16,098 nucleotides of DNA, taken from contig DASRSS010000195.1 in the NCBI GenBank assembly GCA_035656335.1, positions 1 to 16,098 of the forward strand. The letters are read 5' to 3'. Position numbers and translations under genes: made by a program. This stretch comes from DASRSS01 sp035656335. GTDB lineage: Bacteria; Actinomycetota; Actinomycetes; Mycobacteriales; Jatrophihabitantaceae. The notes under the pieces were generated by a model that had not been told where the DNA came from, ran no database searches, and worked only from the letters and a program-made list of their open reading frames with translations. Shown here piece after piece: positions 1 through 6,320 of this stretch. The number at the start of each line of letters is the position of its first letter. Position 1 is the stretch's first letter.

Positions 1-383
1 CCGACCGCGATGTCGGCGTCGATTTGCTCGGCCTTGGCCACGCGCGCGACCTCACCGACCGCGCCGCGCATGGCCCGGTACTGGTGCGTGGCGGCTTCAA
101 GCCCCGCCTCGGCCGCCAGGGTGGAGGCACTGACCGGGTACAGCGCGGAGCACCAGCCGCCGTTGCGCCCGGACGCCCCGAAGCCGGCGACCTCGGCCTC
201 CAGCACCGCGATCGACAGCGACGGGTCCAGCGCCTGCAAGTAGTACGCCGTCCACAGCCCGGTGAACCCGGCGCCGACGATCGCGACGTCCACGCTCGTA
301 GGACCGGACAGCCGAGCGCGCGGCGTGACCGGGCCGAGCTGGTCGAACCACAACGACAGGTCGCGGTACTCGCCCACGCTCAC
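1..383 (-). CDS. FAD-dependent oxidoreductase (DAO/PuuB-like amine oxidase), 3' part outside window
   Basis: About 127 N-terminal residues are present and the rest lies beyond the left edge. The conserved opening YRDLSLWFDQLGP is followed by a Rossmann FAD-binding motif GAGFTG (residues 37-42), an acidic strand end VLEAE and the GASGRNGGWC segment (69-78). These are typical of the DadA/PuuB group that oxidises amines, amino acids or gamma-glutamylpolyamines with FAD. The GTG start at 383 is chosen because ACGGGGG lies about 6 bases upstream and homology begins within a few residues; GTG at 377 is the alternative. It follows ald on the same strand after a 76-base gap holding a perfect hairpin. 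It is a paralogue of the oxidase at 10637 (shared GAGxTGLWTA and SGRNGG). The polyamine context is suggestive, but the substrate cannot be read from this fragment. Confidence 0.88.
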   Translation of the reverse strand, partial: MSVGEYRDLSLWFDQLGPVTPRARLSGPTSVDVAIVGAGFTGLWTAYYLQALDPSLSIAVLEAEVAGFGASGRNGGWCSALYPVSASTLAAEAGLEAATHQYRAMRGAVGEVARVAKAEQIDADIAV

Positions 384-418
384 ACTGTGCCCCCGTACTG
401 GTCGTGAATCGGGCACAT
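380..418 (-). CDS. Possible 12-codon upstream ORF (MCPIHDQYGGTV)
   Basis: An ATG at 418-416 opens a 12-codon frame whose TGA stop (382-380) overlaps the GTG start of the oxidase (383-381) as GTGA. Its ATG lies in the loop of the 389-437 hairpin and its codons 6-10 run through the second arm, so ribosomes on it would melt the hairpin that otherwise buries the oxidase's Shine-Dalgarno sequence. No clear Shine-Dalgarno precedes this ATG and the peptide resembles nothing I know, so a chance frame is quite possible. Confidence 0.25.
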   Translation of the reverse strand: MCPIHDQYGGTV

Positions 419-437
419 TAGCAGCCAGTACGGGGGC
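389..437 (-). promoter_or_regulatory. Perfect 13-bp hairpin between ald and the oxidase; terminator or attenuator
   Basis: GCCCCCGTACTGG (389-401) and its exact reverse complement CCAGTACGGGGGC (425-437) flank a 23-base loop. On the minus-strand transcript the hairpin begins 22 bases after the ald stop, as a terminator would. However, its downstream arm also contains the ACGGGGG that serves as Shine-Dalgarno for the oxidase start at 383. There is no T-run after the stem. It may end ald transcripts, occlude oxidase translation, or do both. Confidence 0.6.
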
Positions 438-459
438 AAAGTCGTGGTTGTAGGCTAGT

Positions 460-1575
460 TCAGGCGAGCAGCTCGTCCACGGCGACAGCCTGGTAGCCGT
501 GCGCCTCGGCCACGGGACCGTTCGTCAGCTGGCCCTCGTGCGTGTTGAGGCCGAGCGCGAGCGCGTGGTCGGCGCGCAGTGCGTCACGCCAGCCGCGGTT
601 GGCCAGCTCGACCGCGTACGGCAGCGTCACGTTGGTCAGCGCGTACGTGGACGTGTGCGGCACCGCGCCAGGCATGTTCGCGACGCAGTAGAAGACCGAG
701 TCGTGCACCTTGTAGGTCGGGTCCGCGTGCGTGGTCGGACGCGAGTCCTCGAAGCAGCCGCCCTGGTCGATCGAGATGTCGACGAGCACCGAACCTGGCT
801 TCATGCGGGACACCAGCTCGTTGCTGATCAGCGTCGGGGCCTTCGCGCCCGGGATCAGCACCGCGCCGATCACGAGGTCCGCGTCCAGCACCGCCTTCTC
901 GATCTCGTACGCGTTGGACGCGACGGTCTGGCAGTGGCCCTGGTAGATCGCGTCCATCTGGCGCAGCCGCGCGACGTTCTTGTCCAGCAGCAGCACCTCG
1001 GCCTGCATGCCGAGCGCGATGGCCGCCGCGTTCTGGCCGGAGACGCCGGCACCGATCACGACCACCTTGGCCGCGTACACGCCGGGGACGCCGCCCATGA
1101 GCGTGCCGCGTCCGCCGCCCTGGCGCATCAGGTGGTACGAGCCGACCTGCGGGGCGAGCCGGCCGGCGACCTCGGACATCGGCGCGAGCAGCGGCAGGGA
1201 CCCGTCCGGGAGCTGCACGGTCTCGTACGCGACACCGGTCGTGCCGGCCGCGAGCAGCGCGTCCGTGCAGGCCTTGTCGGCGGCCAGGTGCAGGTAGGTG
1301 AACAGCACCTGGTCCTTGCGCATCCGGTGGTACTCCTCGGCGATGGGCTCCTTGACCTTGAGCACCATCTCGCCGGTCGCCCACACGTCGTCGGCGGAGT
1401 CGAGGATCGTCGCGCCGGCGGCCACGTAGTCCTCGTTCGGGATGGCCGAACCGACGCCGGCGTCGCGCTCGACGAACACCTCGTGACCGAAGCGGGCGAG
1501 CTCATGCACGCCTGCGGGAGTGATCGCGACGCGGTACTCGTGGTTCTTGACCTCGCGCGGGATGCCGACCTTCAT
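460..1575 (-). CDS. ald: Alanine dehydrogenase
   Basis: This 371-residue protein matches the family length. It reversibly deaminates L-alanine to pyruvate and ammonia with NAD in the cytoplasm. The N-terminus MKVGIPREVKNHEYRVAI is the family hallmark. Residues numbered as in the Mycobacterium tuberculosis enzyme are all present: Arg15, Lys75, the catalytic His96, and Asp270 in VDISIDQGG. The NAD-binding glycine motif is GAGVSG (175-180), and VANMPGAVPHTST follows at about 298-310. The ATG at 1575 is chosen because homology starts there and GGAAAGG lies 8 bases upstream; the open frame runs further upstream (to about 1836) but that part has no family resemblance. It diverges from the AldR-like gene across a 109-base region. 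It may feed on alanine made by pyruvate-dependent transamination in the neighbouring polyamine genes. Confidence 0.96.
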   Translation of the reverse strand: MKVGIPREVKNHEYRVAITPAGVHELARFGHEVFVERDAGVGSAIPNEDYVAAGATILDSADDVWATGEMVLKVKEPIAEEYHRMRKDQVLFTYLHLAADKACTDALLAAGTTGVAYETVQLPDGSLPLLAPMSEVAGRLAPQVGSYHLMRQGGGRGTLMGGVPGVYAAKVVVIGAGVSGQNAAAIALGMQAEVLLLDKNVARLRQMDAIYQGHCQTVASNAYEIEKAVLDADLVIGAVLIPGAKAPTLISNELVSRMKPGSVLVDISIDQGGCFEDSRPTTHADPTYKVHDSVFYCVANMPGAVPHTSTYALTNVTLPYAVELANRGWRDALRADHALALGLNTHEGQLTNGPVAEAHGYQAVAVDELLA

Positions 1576-1656
1576 GGGGGATGCCTTTCCGGGCAGGAGG
1601 GGACAACGCTGTCTACCGCCAGATTTTGAACGATGTGACGGCAGATGCGCTAGAGA

Positions 1657-1673
1657 ACCGAACAAGATTCGGT
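1657..1673. promoter_or_regulatory. Candidate Lrp/AldR operator
   Basis: The inverted repeat ACCGAA-CAAGA-TTCGGT (6-bp arms, 5-bp spacer) lies in the ald/lrp divergent region. Its last base is the first base of the likely -10 element of the regulator gene. An Lrp-type protein bound here could block its own promoter and influence ald. This placement fits autoregulation, but binding is inferred. Confidence 0.45.
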
Positions 1674-1678
1674 AAGCT
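1673..1678 (+). promoter_or_regulatory. Likely -10 box of a leaderless promoter for the AldR-like gene
   Basis: TAAGCT matches the actinobacterial TANNNT -10 pattern and ends exactly 6 bases before the ATG at 1685. Transcription would therefore start at or next to the initiation codon. No convincing Shine-Dalgarno is present, which agrees with a leaderless mRNA. No -35 box is recognisable. Confidence 0.45.
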
Positions 1679-1684
1679 GCCGGT

Positions 1685-2197
1685 ATGGCAGTGGAATCCG
1701 CATCACGTCCGACCTCCGTCGCGGCGGCGTCGAACAATGTTCGGGCATCGCTGGACGCGGTCGACACCCGCATCGTGGCCGAGCTTTCCGCGGATGCGCG
1801 GCTGCCGAACAACGCACTCGCCGAGCGGGTCGGCATCGCGGCGTCGACCTGCCTGGCCCGGGTGCGTTCGCTGCGGGAGCGGGGCGTGATCCGCGGCTAC
1901 TACGCGGACGTCGATCCGGCCGCGCTCGGCCGTCCGCTGCAGGCGATGATCTCGGTGCGGCTGCAGTCCGGCGCCCGCGGACACCTGTCCGGCTTCGCCG
2001 AGAAGATGGCGGCGCTGCCCGAGGTGCTCAACGTGTTCTTCCTCGGCGGCGCGGACGACTTCCTTGTGCACATCGCGACCGAGGGCAGCCAGACGTTGCG
2101 CGACTTCGTCGTGGTGCACCTGTCGAGCGACCCGGACGTCGCGCTCACCGAGACGAACCTGATCTTCGACCACCTGCGCGCCGGTTTGACGCACTGA
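1685..2197 (+). CDS. Lrp/AsnC family transcriptional regulator, AldR-like
   Basis: This is a 170-residue DNA-binding regulator with the standard two-part Lrp/AsnC layout. A winged helix-turn-helix lies at about residues 22-80 (LDAVDTRIVAELSADAR ... LAERVGIAASTCLARVRSL), followed by a RAM-type ligand-binding and oligomerisation domain at about 90-165 (GVIRGYYADVDPAALG ... LTETNLIFDHL). Members assemble into dimers and octamers and sense amino acids. Its divergence from ald across 109 bases matches AldR of mycobacteria, which controls ald in response to alanine, so that is the probable role. About 20 N-terminal residues before the helix-turn-helix are unconserved. The start rests on the first ATG, with a -10 box placed for leaderless initiation. 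Confidence 0.92.
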   Translation: MAVESASRPTSVAAASNNVRASLDAVDTRIVAELSADARLPNNALAERVGIAASTCLARVRSLRERGVIRGYYADVDPAALGRPLQAMISVRLQSGARGHLSGFAEKMAALPEVLNVFFLGGADDFLVHIATEGSQTLRDFVVVHLSSDPDVALTETNLIFDHLRAGLTH

Positions 2198-2220
2198 TCC
2201 CCGGGGACGCGAGCGCGTGG

Positions 2221-3075
2221 TCAGCGCGCGGCGGCGAAGACCCCCGATGGGAACGCGCCGTTCGCAGTGGCGACACGCGACAGTCCCTTGCCGAGCTCGA
2301 TCAGCCGCTGGGTGCGCTCCTCGCCTAGGTGCTGCCACGCGGCGACGTCCATGCGATCGGTGTCGTGCTCGACGCGTTCGCGCAGCGCGGCTCCGCGCTC
2401 GGTCAACTCCTCGCCGGTCAGCAGGCCGCGCTCGTTCAGTCCGGCGAGCGCCGCGCTCCACTGCTCGTCCGTCCATCCGCGCAGCCGTTGCGCGGCCTGC
2501 ATCGTCATGCCGCGGCCGGTCGCGCAGTGCGTGATCAGCGCGTCGATGCCGGACAGGCCTGCCGAGACGAGCGCGGCTATGTGCCCGTCGCCGCGGTATT
2601 CGCGCAGCAGCGTGATCGCGTGCCACATGACCAGGTGCGGTTCGTCGGGCCACGGCAGTCCCGCGTGGCCGGCGTACAGCGGACGTCCCTCCGGACCGAG
2701 CGCGGTGGTCGCCTCGCGGGCCAGCGCGGCGAGTTCGGCGACCTCGCCGGACGTCACCGCGTCGCCGAGCAGCCTGCGCAGCGCGCGGTCCGCGACCCGC
2801 AGGCGGGCAGCGAGCACCTCCTCGGGGGACGCGAGCGTCCAGGCTCGGGGGATGTGCCGCGCCACCATGGCCGGGCTGAAGTTGTAGAACGTGGCCGTGG
2901 TGACGCCGGGACCTACGGCCCCCATCGGTGCGGATCGGCTTGCGAAATATGGCATCGAGCCCGGACGCAGCCCGATCGCGTTGAACTCCTCCTCGGCCTC
3001 GGGGACGAAGTACACCAGCGAGTGCAGCGAGTTCGTCGCCCGGAACGCCCGCCCGGCCAGGTCCGCCGCGCTCAC
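2221..3075 (-). CDS. SCO6745 family protein (function unknown)
   Basis: A protein of about 284 residues resembling the actinobacterial SCO6745 family (older annotations use 'SalK'). Recognisable family features are the N-terminal SLHSLVYFVPEAEEEF, the GxMPYFASRSAPMGAVG segment, TATFYNFSPAMVARHIPRAW and a C-terminal helical part containing GWTDEQWSAALAGLNERGLL that resembles a winged-helix fold. No catalytic motif, signal peptide or membrane segment is evident. The GTG at 3075 is preferred because it overlaps the upstream transpeptidase stop as GTGA and matches the usual family start; another in-frame GTG at 3105 would add ten residues (MEHRRIDLHH). It converges with the AldR-like gene, leaving only 23 bases between the stops. 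Confidence 0.82.
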   Translation of the reverse strand: MSAADLAGRAFRATNSLHSLVYFVPEAEEEFNAIGLRPGSMPYFASRSAPMGAVGPGVTTATFYNFSPAMVARHIPRAWTLASPEEVLAARLRVADRALRRLLGDAVTSGEVAELAALAREATTALGPEGRPLYAGHAGLPWPDEPHLVMWHAITLLREYRGDGHIAALVSAGLSGIDALITHCATGRGMTMQAAQRLRGWTDEQWSAALAGLNERGLLTGEELTERGAALRERVEHDTDRMDVAAWQHLGEERTQRLIELGKGLSRVATANGAFPSGVFAAAR

Positions 3076-4115
3076 GTGGTGGAGATCAATCCGCCGGTGC
3101 TCCACTGCGCCCAGCTCAGGTTCCAGTCGCCGTAGCCGTCACCGAGACGCATGCGCGGGCCGTCCGTGTGCGGGAAGCGGACGACGTCGCCGATGTTCAG
3201 ATAGTGGTAGAGCCGCTCGGCGTCGTTCGGGCGCAGGTTCGTGCAGCCGTTGGATGAGTTGCCGTGGCCGATGTTGTTCGCCGGGCCGACGCAGCCGGGT
3301 GCGCCGGTGCAGTTCCACGGCGCGGCGTGCAGGTACTCGCCGCCGTAGGTCAGCCGCTGGTCCCACTTGACCCCGCACTCGTGATACGCCGGGCCGTTCG
3401 GCGGGTTACCGCTCATGCAGACGCTGGTGAGGCGCTCCATGATCACCTTGGTGCCCTCCAGCGTCGGGGTGTCCCGCGCGCCGAGCGAGATCGGGAACGT
3501 GCCCCACTTCTTGCCGTCGCTGACGACCGTCAGGTGGTGGGTCGCGTTGTTCACGGTCAGGATGTGCGCCGCGCCGATCGCGAAGTCGAGCGTGAGGTTG
3601 TCGTCGTAAGCCAGGCCGTTGCCCGCGGACTGGCCCTTCATCGGCAGGTCGACGTGCACCTGCGAGTGCGCCGGCCAGTACGTCTTCGGGCGCCAGTGCC
3701 CCTCGATCGGGTAGCCCTTGATCGCGGCGGAGGTCTCGAAGTACCAGCCGCCCTCGACGGGTTGGCCGTCCGCCGTCACCTTGGTGTCCGCGACCAGCGT
3801 GCTGGCGTCGGTGATCTTCTTGCTGAAGTAGGCGATGATCGGCATGCCGACGCCGTAGGTCTGACCGTCGGAGTTCAGCGTCTTGATGTGCACCGGCCGG
3901 GTCGGTCCGGCCGCGGTGGTCGACGTGCTCGGCGTGGTCCCGCCGGACGTGCCTGGCTGCGTCGCCGGGACCGTGGCGTCGTGGGTGACGGTAACCGTCG
4001 GCGCCGGGTTGCCGCTGCTGCCCGTCGAGCAGGCGGCGAGGCCGGCGCCCGCGAGCGCGAGCAGGGCGAGGGTGGCGACGGGTTTGACGATGCGGGGCAG
4101 GCTTTGTGCTCTCAC
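3072..4115 (-). CDS. L,D-transpeptidase (YkuD domain), predicted lipoprotein
   Basis: This 347-residue cell-wall enzyme would form 3-3 peptidoglycan crosslinks. A lipoprotein signal peptide ends in LAAC (Cys29), followed by a Thr/Ser/Pro-rich linker to about residue 72. An Ig-like domain typical of mycobacterial Ldt proteins spans about 75-180 and the YkuD catalytic domain about 182-320. The nucleophile is Cys291 in NSSNGCTNL with His263 in YLHAAPW as its partner. The usual SHGC is SNGC here, and the His-Cys interval is about ten residues longer than in LdtMt2. Extra cysteines at 233, 247, 269 and 275 could form disulfides. The start is GTG 4115 with a -10-like box just upstream. Its stop overlaps the likely start of the SCO6745-family gene, so the two are probably co-transcribed. 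Confidence 0.9.
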   Translation of the reverse strand: MRAQSLPRIVKPVATLALLALAGAGLAACSTGSSGNPAPTVTVTHDATVPATQPGTSGGTTPSTSTTAAGPTRPVHIKTLNSDGQTYGVGMPIIAYFSKKITDASTLVADTKVTADGQPVEGGWYFETSAAIKGYPIEGHWRPKTYWPAHSQVHVDLPMKGQSAGNGLAYDDNLTLDFAIGAAHILTVNNATHHLTVVSDGKKWGTFPISLGARDTPTLEGTKVIMERLTSVCMSGNPPNGPAYHECGVKWDQRLTYGGEYLHAAPWNCTGAPGCVGPANNIGHGNSSNGCTNLRPNDAERLYHYLNIGDVVRFPHTDGPRMRLGDGYGDWNLSWAQWSTGGLISTT

Positions 4116-4121
4116 CCGTTC

Positions 4122-4127
4122 AGCCTA
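4122..4127 (-). promoter_or_regulatory. Likely -10 box of a leaderless promoter for the L,D-transpeptidase
   Basis: Read on the minus strand, TAGGCT fits TANNNT and is followed by exactly six bases before the GTG at 4115. That is the same geometry as at 1673, 12048 and 14468. There is no evident Shine-Dalgarno and no recognisable -35 box. Confidence 0.42.
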
Positions 4128-4206
4128 TGCGAGACCCCTAAAGAACGCGGACGAGATCATCACCTGGGCGCATCCTGTGCGGCGCGTGGGTCGAGTGTGG
4201 TCGATA

Positions 4207-4240
4207 CCCGCTGGGCCACACCCCTACGTGGTCCAGCGGG
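4207..4240 (-). terminator. Rho-independent-type hairpin after the aminotransferase
   Basis: Arms CCCGCTGGGCCAC (4207-4219) and GTGGTCCAGCGGG (4228-4240) pair over 13 bp with one G-U type mismatch and an 8-base loop. The hairpin starts 15 bases past the aminotransferase stop on the minus strand and separates that gene from the transpeptidase promoter. There is no clear U-tail, which is common for actinobacterial terminators. Confidence 0.75.
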
Positions 4241-4255
4241 CACCGATCGTCGGAA

Positions 4256-5656
4256 CTACAGGCGGTTCCAGGCCTCGGTGAGCACGGCCCGCAGGATCTG
4301 CTCGATCTCGTCGAACTCGCTCTGCCCGATGATCAACGGCGGCGCGAGCTGGACGACCGGGTCGCCGCGGTCGTCGGCGCGGCAGTACAGGCCGGCGTCG
4401 AACAGCGCCTTGGACAGGAAGCCGCGTAGCAGCCGCTCGGACTCGTCGTCGTCGAACGTCTCCTTGGTGGCCTTGTCCTTGACCAGCTCGATGCCGTAGA
4501 AGTAGCCGTCGCCGCGGACGTCGCCGACGATCGGCAGGTCCAGCAGCTTCTCCAGCGTCGACCGGAACGCGCCTTCGTTCTTGAGGACGTTCTCGTTCAG
4601 GCCCTCGCGGTCGAAGATGTCGAGGTTCGCCATCGCGACCGCGGCCGAGACCGGGTGGCCGCCGAACGTGTAGCCGTGCGGGAAGTAATCGGTGCCGGTC
4701 CAGAACGGCTCGGCGATGCGGTCGCTGACGATGCACGCGCCGATGGGGGAGTAGCCGCTCGTCATGCCCTTCGCACACGTGATCATGTCCGGGACGAAGC
4801 CGAACTTGTCACACGCGAACGTCGTGCCGAGGCGCCCGAACGCGCAGATCACCTCGTCCGACACGAGCAGCACGTCGTGCTTGTCGCAGATCTCGCGCAC
4901 CCGCTGCAGGTAACCGGGCGGCGGCGGGAAGCAGCCGCCGGAGTTCTGCACCGGCTCGAGGACGACGCACGCGACCGTGTCGGGACCCTCCATCTCGATC
5001 GCCTGGTCGATCGCGTCCGCGGCCCACCGACCGAACGCCTCGAGGTCGTCGCCGTGCTCGGGCGCCCGGTAGAAGTTCGTGTTCGGGACCTTGTGCGCGC
5101 CCGGCACCAGCGGCTCGAACCACTTCTTCGCGTCCGGGATGCCGGTGATCGAGAGCGCGCCCTGCGGCGTCCCGTGATAGGCGACGTTGCGGCTGATCAC
5201 CTTGTGCTTCATGGGCTTTCCGACCAGCTTGAAGTACTGCTTGGCCAGCTTCCAGGCGGTCTCGACTGCCTCGCCGCCACCGGTCGTGAAGAACACCTTG
5301 TTCAGGTCGCCGGGAGCCTGGTCGGCGAGGCGGTCGGCCAGCTCGATCGCCGGCGGCGTCGCGTACGACCACAGCGGGAAGAAGCCCAGCTGCTCCGCTT
5401 GGCGGGCCGCAGCCTCGGCCAGTTCGGTGCGACCGTGACCCGCCTGCACGACGAACAGCCCGGCCAATCCGTCCAGGTACGACTTGCCGTTCACGTCGAA
5501 GATGCGCGCGCCCTCACCGCGGACGATCGTGGGCACCGGCGCGTGCGCGTACGACGACTGCCGCGTGAAGTGCATCCACAGGTGCTCGCGTGCCTTCGCG
5601 CTGAGCGCGTCCGCGTCGAAGGACGTGCCGGCGGTCTGGATGGGTGTGGTGGTCAT
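4256..5656 (-). CDS. Class III aminotransferase, probable putrescine/polyamine or omega-amino acid transaminase
   Basis: A 466-residue PLP-dependent enzyme of fold type I, class III. The PLP-phosphate segment is TTGGGEAVETAWK (124-136), the cofactor-ring Asp267 lies in VSDEVICAFGR, and the Schiff-base lysine is Lys296 in ITCAKGMTSGY. The family includes putrescine-pyruvate (SpuC-type), GABA and beta-alanine transaminases, and the sequence resembles the M. tuberculosis Rv3329 type. Location next to an Lrp regulator and divergent from potABCD, an oxidase and an agmatinase-family gene favours a polyamine substrate with pyruvate as acceptor. The ATG at 5656 is 48 bases after the regulator's stop, so the two are probably one transcript, ended by the 4207-4240 hairpin. 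Amino donor and acceptor cannot be fixed from sequence. Confidence 0.92.
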   Translation of the reverse strand: MTTTPIQTAGTSFDADALSAKAREHLWMHFTRQSSYAHAPVPTIVRGEGARIFDVNGKSYLDGLAGLFVVQAGHGRTELAEAAARQAEQLGFFPLWSYATPPAIELADRLADQAPGDLNKVFFTTGGGEAVETAWKLAKQYFKLVGKPMKHKVISRNVAYHGTPQGALSITGIPDAKKWFEPLVPGAHKVPNTNFYRAPEHGDDLEAFGRWAADAIDQAIEMEGPDTVACVVLEPVQNSGGCFPPPPGYLQRVREICDKHDVLLVSDEVICAFGRLGTTFACDKFGFVPDMITCAKGMTSGYSPIGACIVSDRIAEPFWTGTDYFPHGYTFGGHPVSAAVAMANLDIFDREGLNENVLKNEGAFRSTLEKLLDLPIVGDVRGDGYFYGIELVKDKATKETFDDDESERLLRGFLSKALFDAGLYCRADDRGDPVVQLAPPLIIGQSEFDEIEQILRAVLTEAWNRL

Positions 5657-5704
5657 GCTCGATCAGATCCCTACGAAGGTGATTGATTGGTTGGACGGAC
5701 GCGA

Positions 5705-6181
5705 CTAGCGCGCGCCCCAGTTGTACGTCTGCTTGGCCAGGCGCAGGTAGAGGAACGACTCGGTGCGTGTGACGCCGGGGATAGTCCGGATGCGCTGGTT
5801 GACCAGCTGCAGCAGGTGCTCGTCGTTCTCCACGACGACCTCCGCCATCAGGTCGAACGAACCCGCGGTGATCACCAGGTAGTCGACCTCGTCGATCTTC
5901 GCCAGCTGCTCGGCCACCGCCTCGATGTCCCCGACGGCCGAGATGCAGACCATCGCCTGGCGGGCGAAGCCGATCTGCATCGGGTCCGTGACGGCGACGA
6001 TCTGCACGACGCCATGATCGATGAGCTTCTGCACCCGCTGGCGCACAGCGGCCTCGGACAGCCCGACCGCCTTGCCGATCGTCGCGTAGGCGCGCCGGCC
6101 GTCGGCCTGCAGCTGCTCGATGATCGCCTTGGACGTGTCGTCCACGGGGAACCCGGACTCGCGGGAGCCGTTGCGCGCCAT
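5705..6181 (-). CDS. Lrp/AsnC family transcriptional regulator
   Basis: A 158-residue regulator. The helix-turn-helix domain is at about residues 13-60 (VDDTSKAIIEQLQADGRRAYATIGKAVGLSEAAVRQRVQKL) and the RAM effector domain at about 68-148 (VAVTDPMQIGFARQAMVCI ... GVTRTESFLYLRL). It lies directly upstream of the aminotransferase on the same strand and diverges from the pot/oxidase/agmatinase run. The shared 139-base region contains a 30-bp interrupted palindrome. It is therefore the likely local regulator of polyamine use; whether it activates or represses, and its ligand, are unknown. ATG 6181 is chosen because it is the start nearest the conserved domain. Confidence 0.93.
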   Translation of the reverse strand: MARNGSRESGFPVDDTSKAIIEQLQADGRRAYATIGKAVGLSEAAVRQRVQKLIDHGVVQIVAVTDPMQIGFARQAMVCISAVGDIEAVAEQLAKIDEVDYLVITAGSFDLMAEVVVENDEHLLQLVNQRIRTIPGVTRTESFLYLRLAKQTYNWGAR

Positions 6182-6194
6182 GCGGCACAGCTTC

Positions 6195-6204
6195 GCCCAT
6201 ATGG
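6195..6204. promoter_or_regulatory. Short palindrome near the lrp start
   Basis: CCCATATGGG around these positions is a perfect 10-bp palindrome about 15 bases upstream of the regulator's ATG. It could be a second half of the divergent regulatory region, but at this length it may be chance. Confidence 0.25.
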
Positions 6205-6222
6205 GGCGAGTTTGCAAGCGAA

Positions 6223-6252
6223 TCCGTCGTTGAAATGGAATTTGACGACGGA
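6223..6252. promoter_or_regulatory. Probable Lrp operator, interrupted palindrome
   Basis: TCCGTCGT (6223-6230) and ACGACGGA (6245-6252) are exact inverted repeats separated by 14 bases. The symmetry continues outward as GA/TC after one mismatch. The AT-rich middle (GAAATGGAATTTG) is itself nearly symmetric. It sits centrally between the divergent Lrp-type gene and potA. A long palindrome with an AT-rich centre fits Lrp/AsnC dimer sites. Confidence 0.6.
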
Positions 6253-6320
6253 ATCCCTTGTGGTGGTCCGGATCGCGTGTCAGGATCTCCACCGAAGCCG
6301 ACCTCGGGAGAACCGTGCAC

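Noticed and set aside
280..383. Apparent frameshift in the N-terminus of the left oxidase
   Set aside because: A careful base-by-base reading shows that the GTG at 383 and the VDVAIVGAGF segment are in one continuous frame; the first impression came from a miscopied codon.
499..1629. Long open frame on the plus strand opposite ald
   Set aside because: It is antisense to a protein with a full set of alanine dehydrogenase residues and consists of Arg/Val/Gly/His-rich sequence typical of GC-rich shadow frames.
1576..1836. Extended ald start giving a 458-residue protein
   Set aside because: The extra 87 residues have no family resemblance, overlap the divergent regulator gene, and the ATG at 1575 has a good Shine-Dalgarno.
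2198..2218. Terminator between the convergent regulator and SCO6745-family genes
   Set aside because: Only short palindromes occur here (TCCCCGGGGA with no loop, ACGCG-AG-CGCGT with a 2-base loop); neither would make a stable hairpin of normal geometry.
6242..6270. TTGACG as the -35 box of a potA promoter
   Set aside because: No TANNNT-like -10 box lies 16-19 bases downstream, and the bases belong to the right arm of the operator palindrome. The potA promoter remains unplaced.
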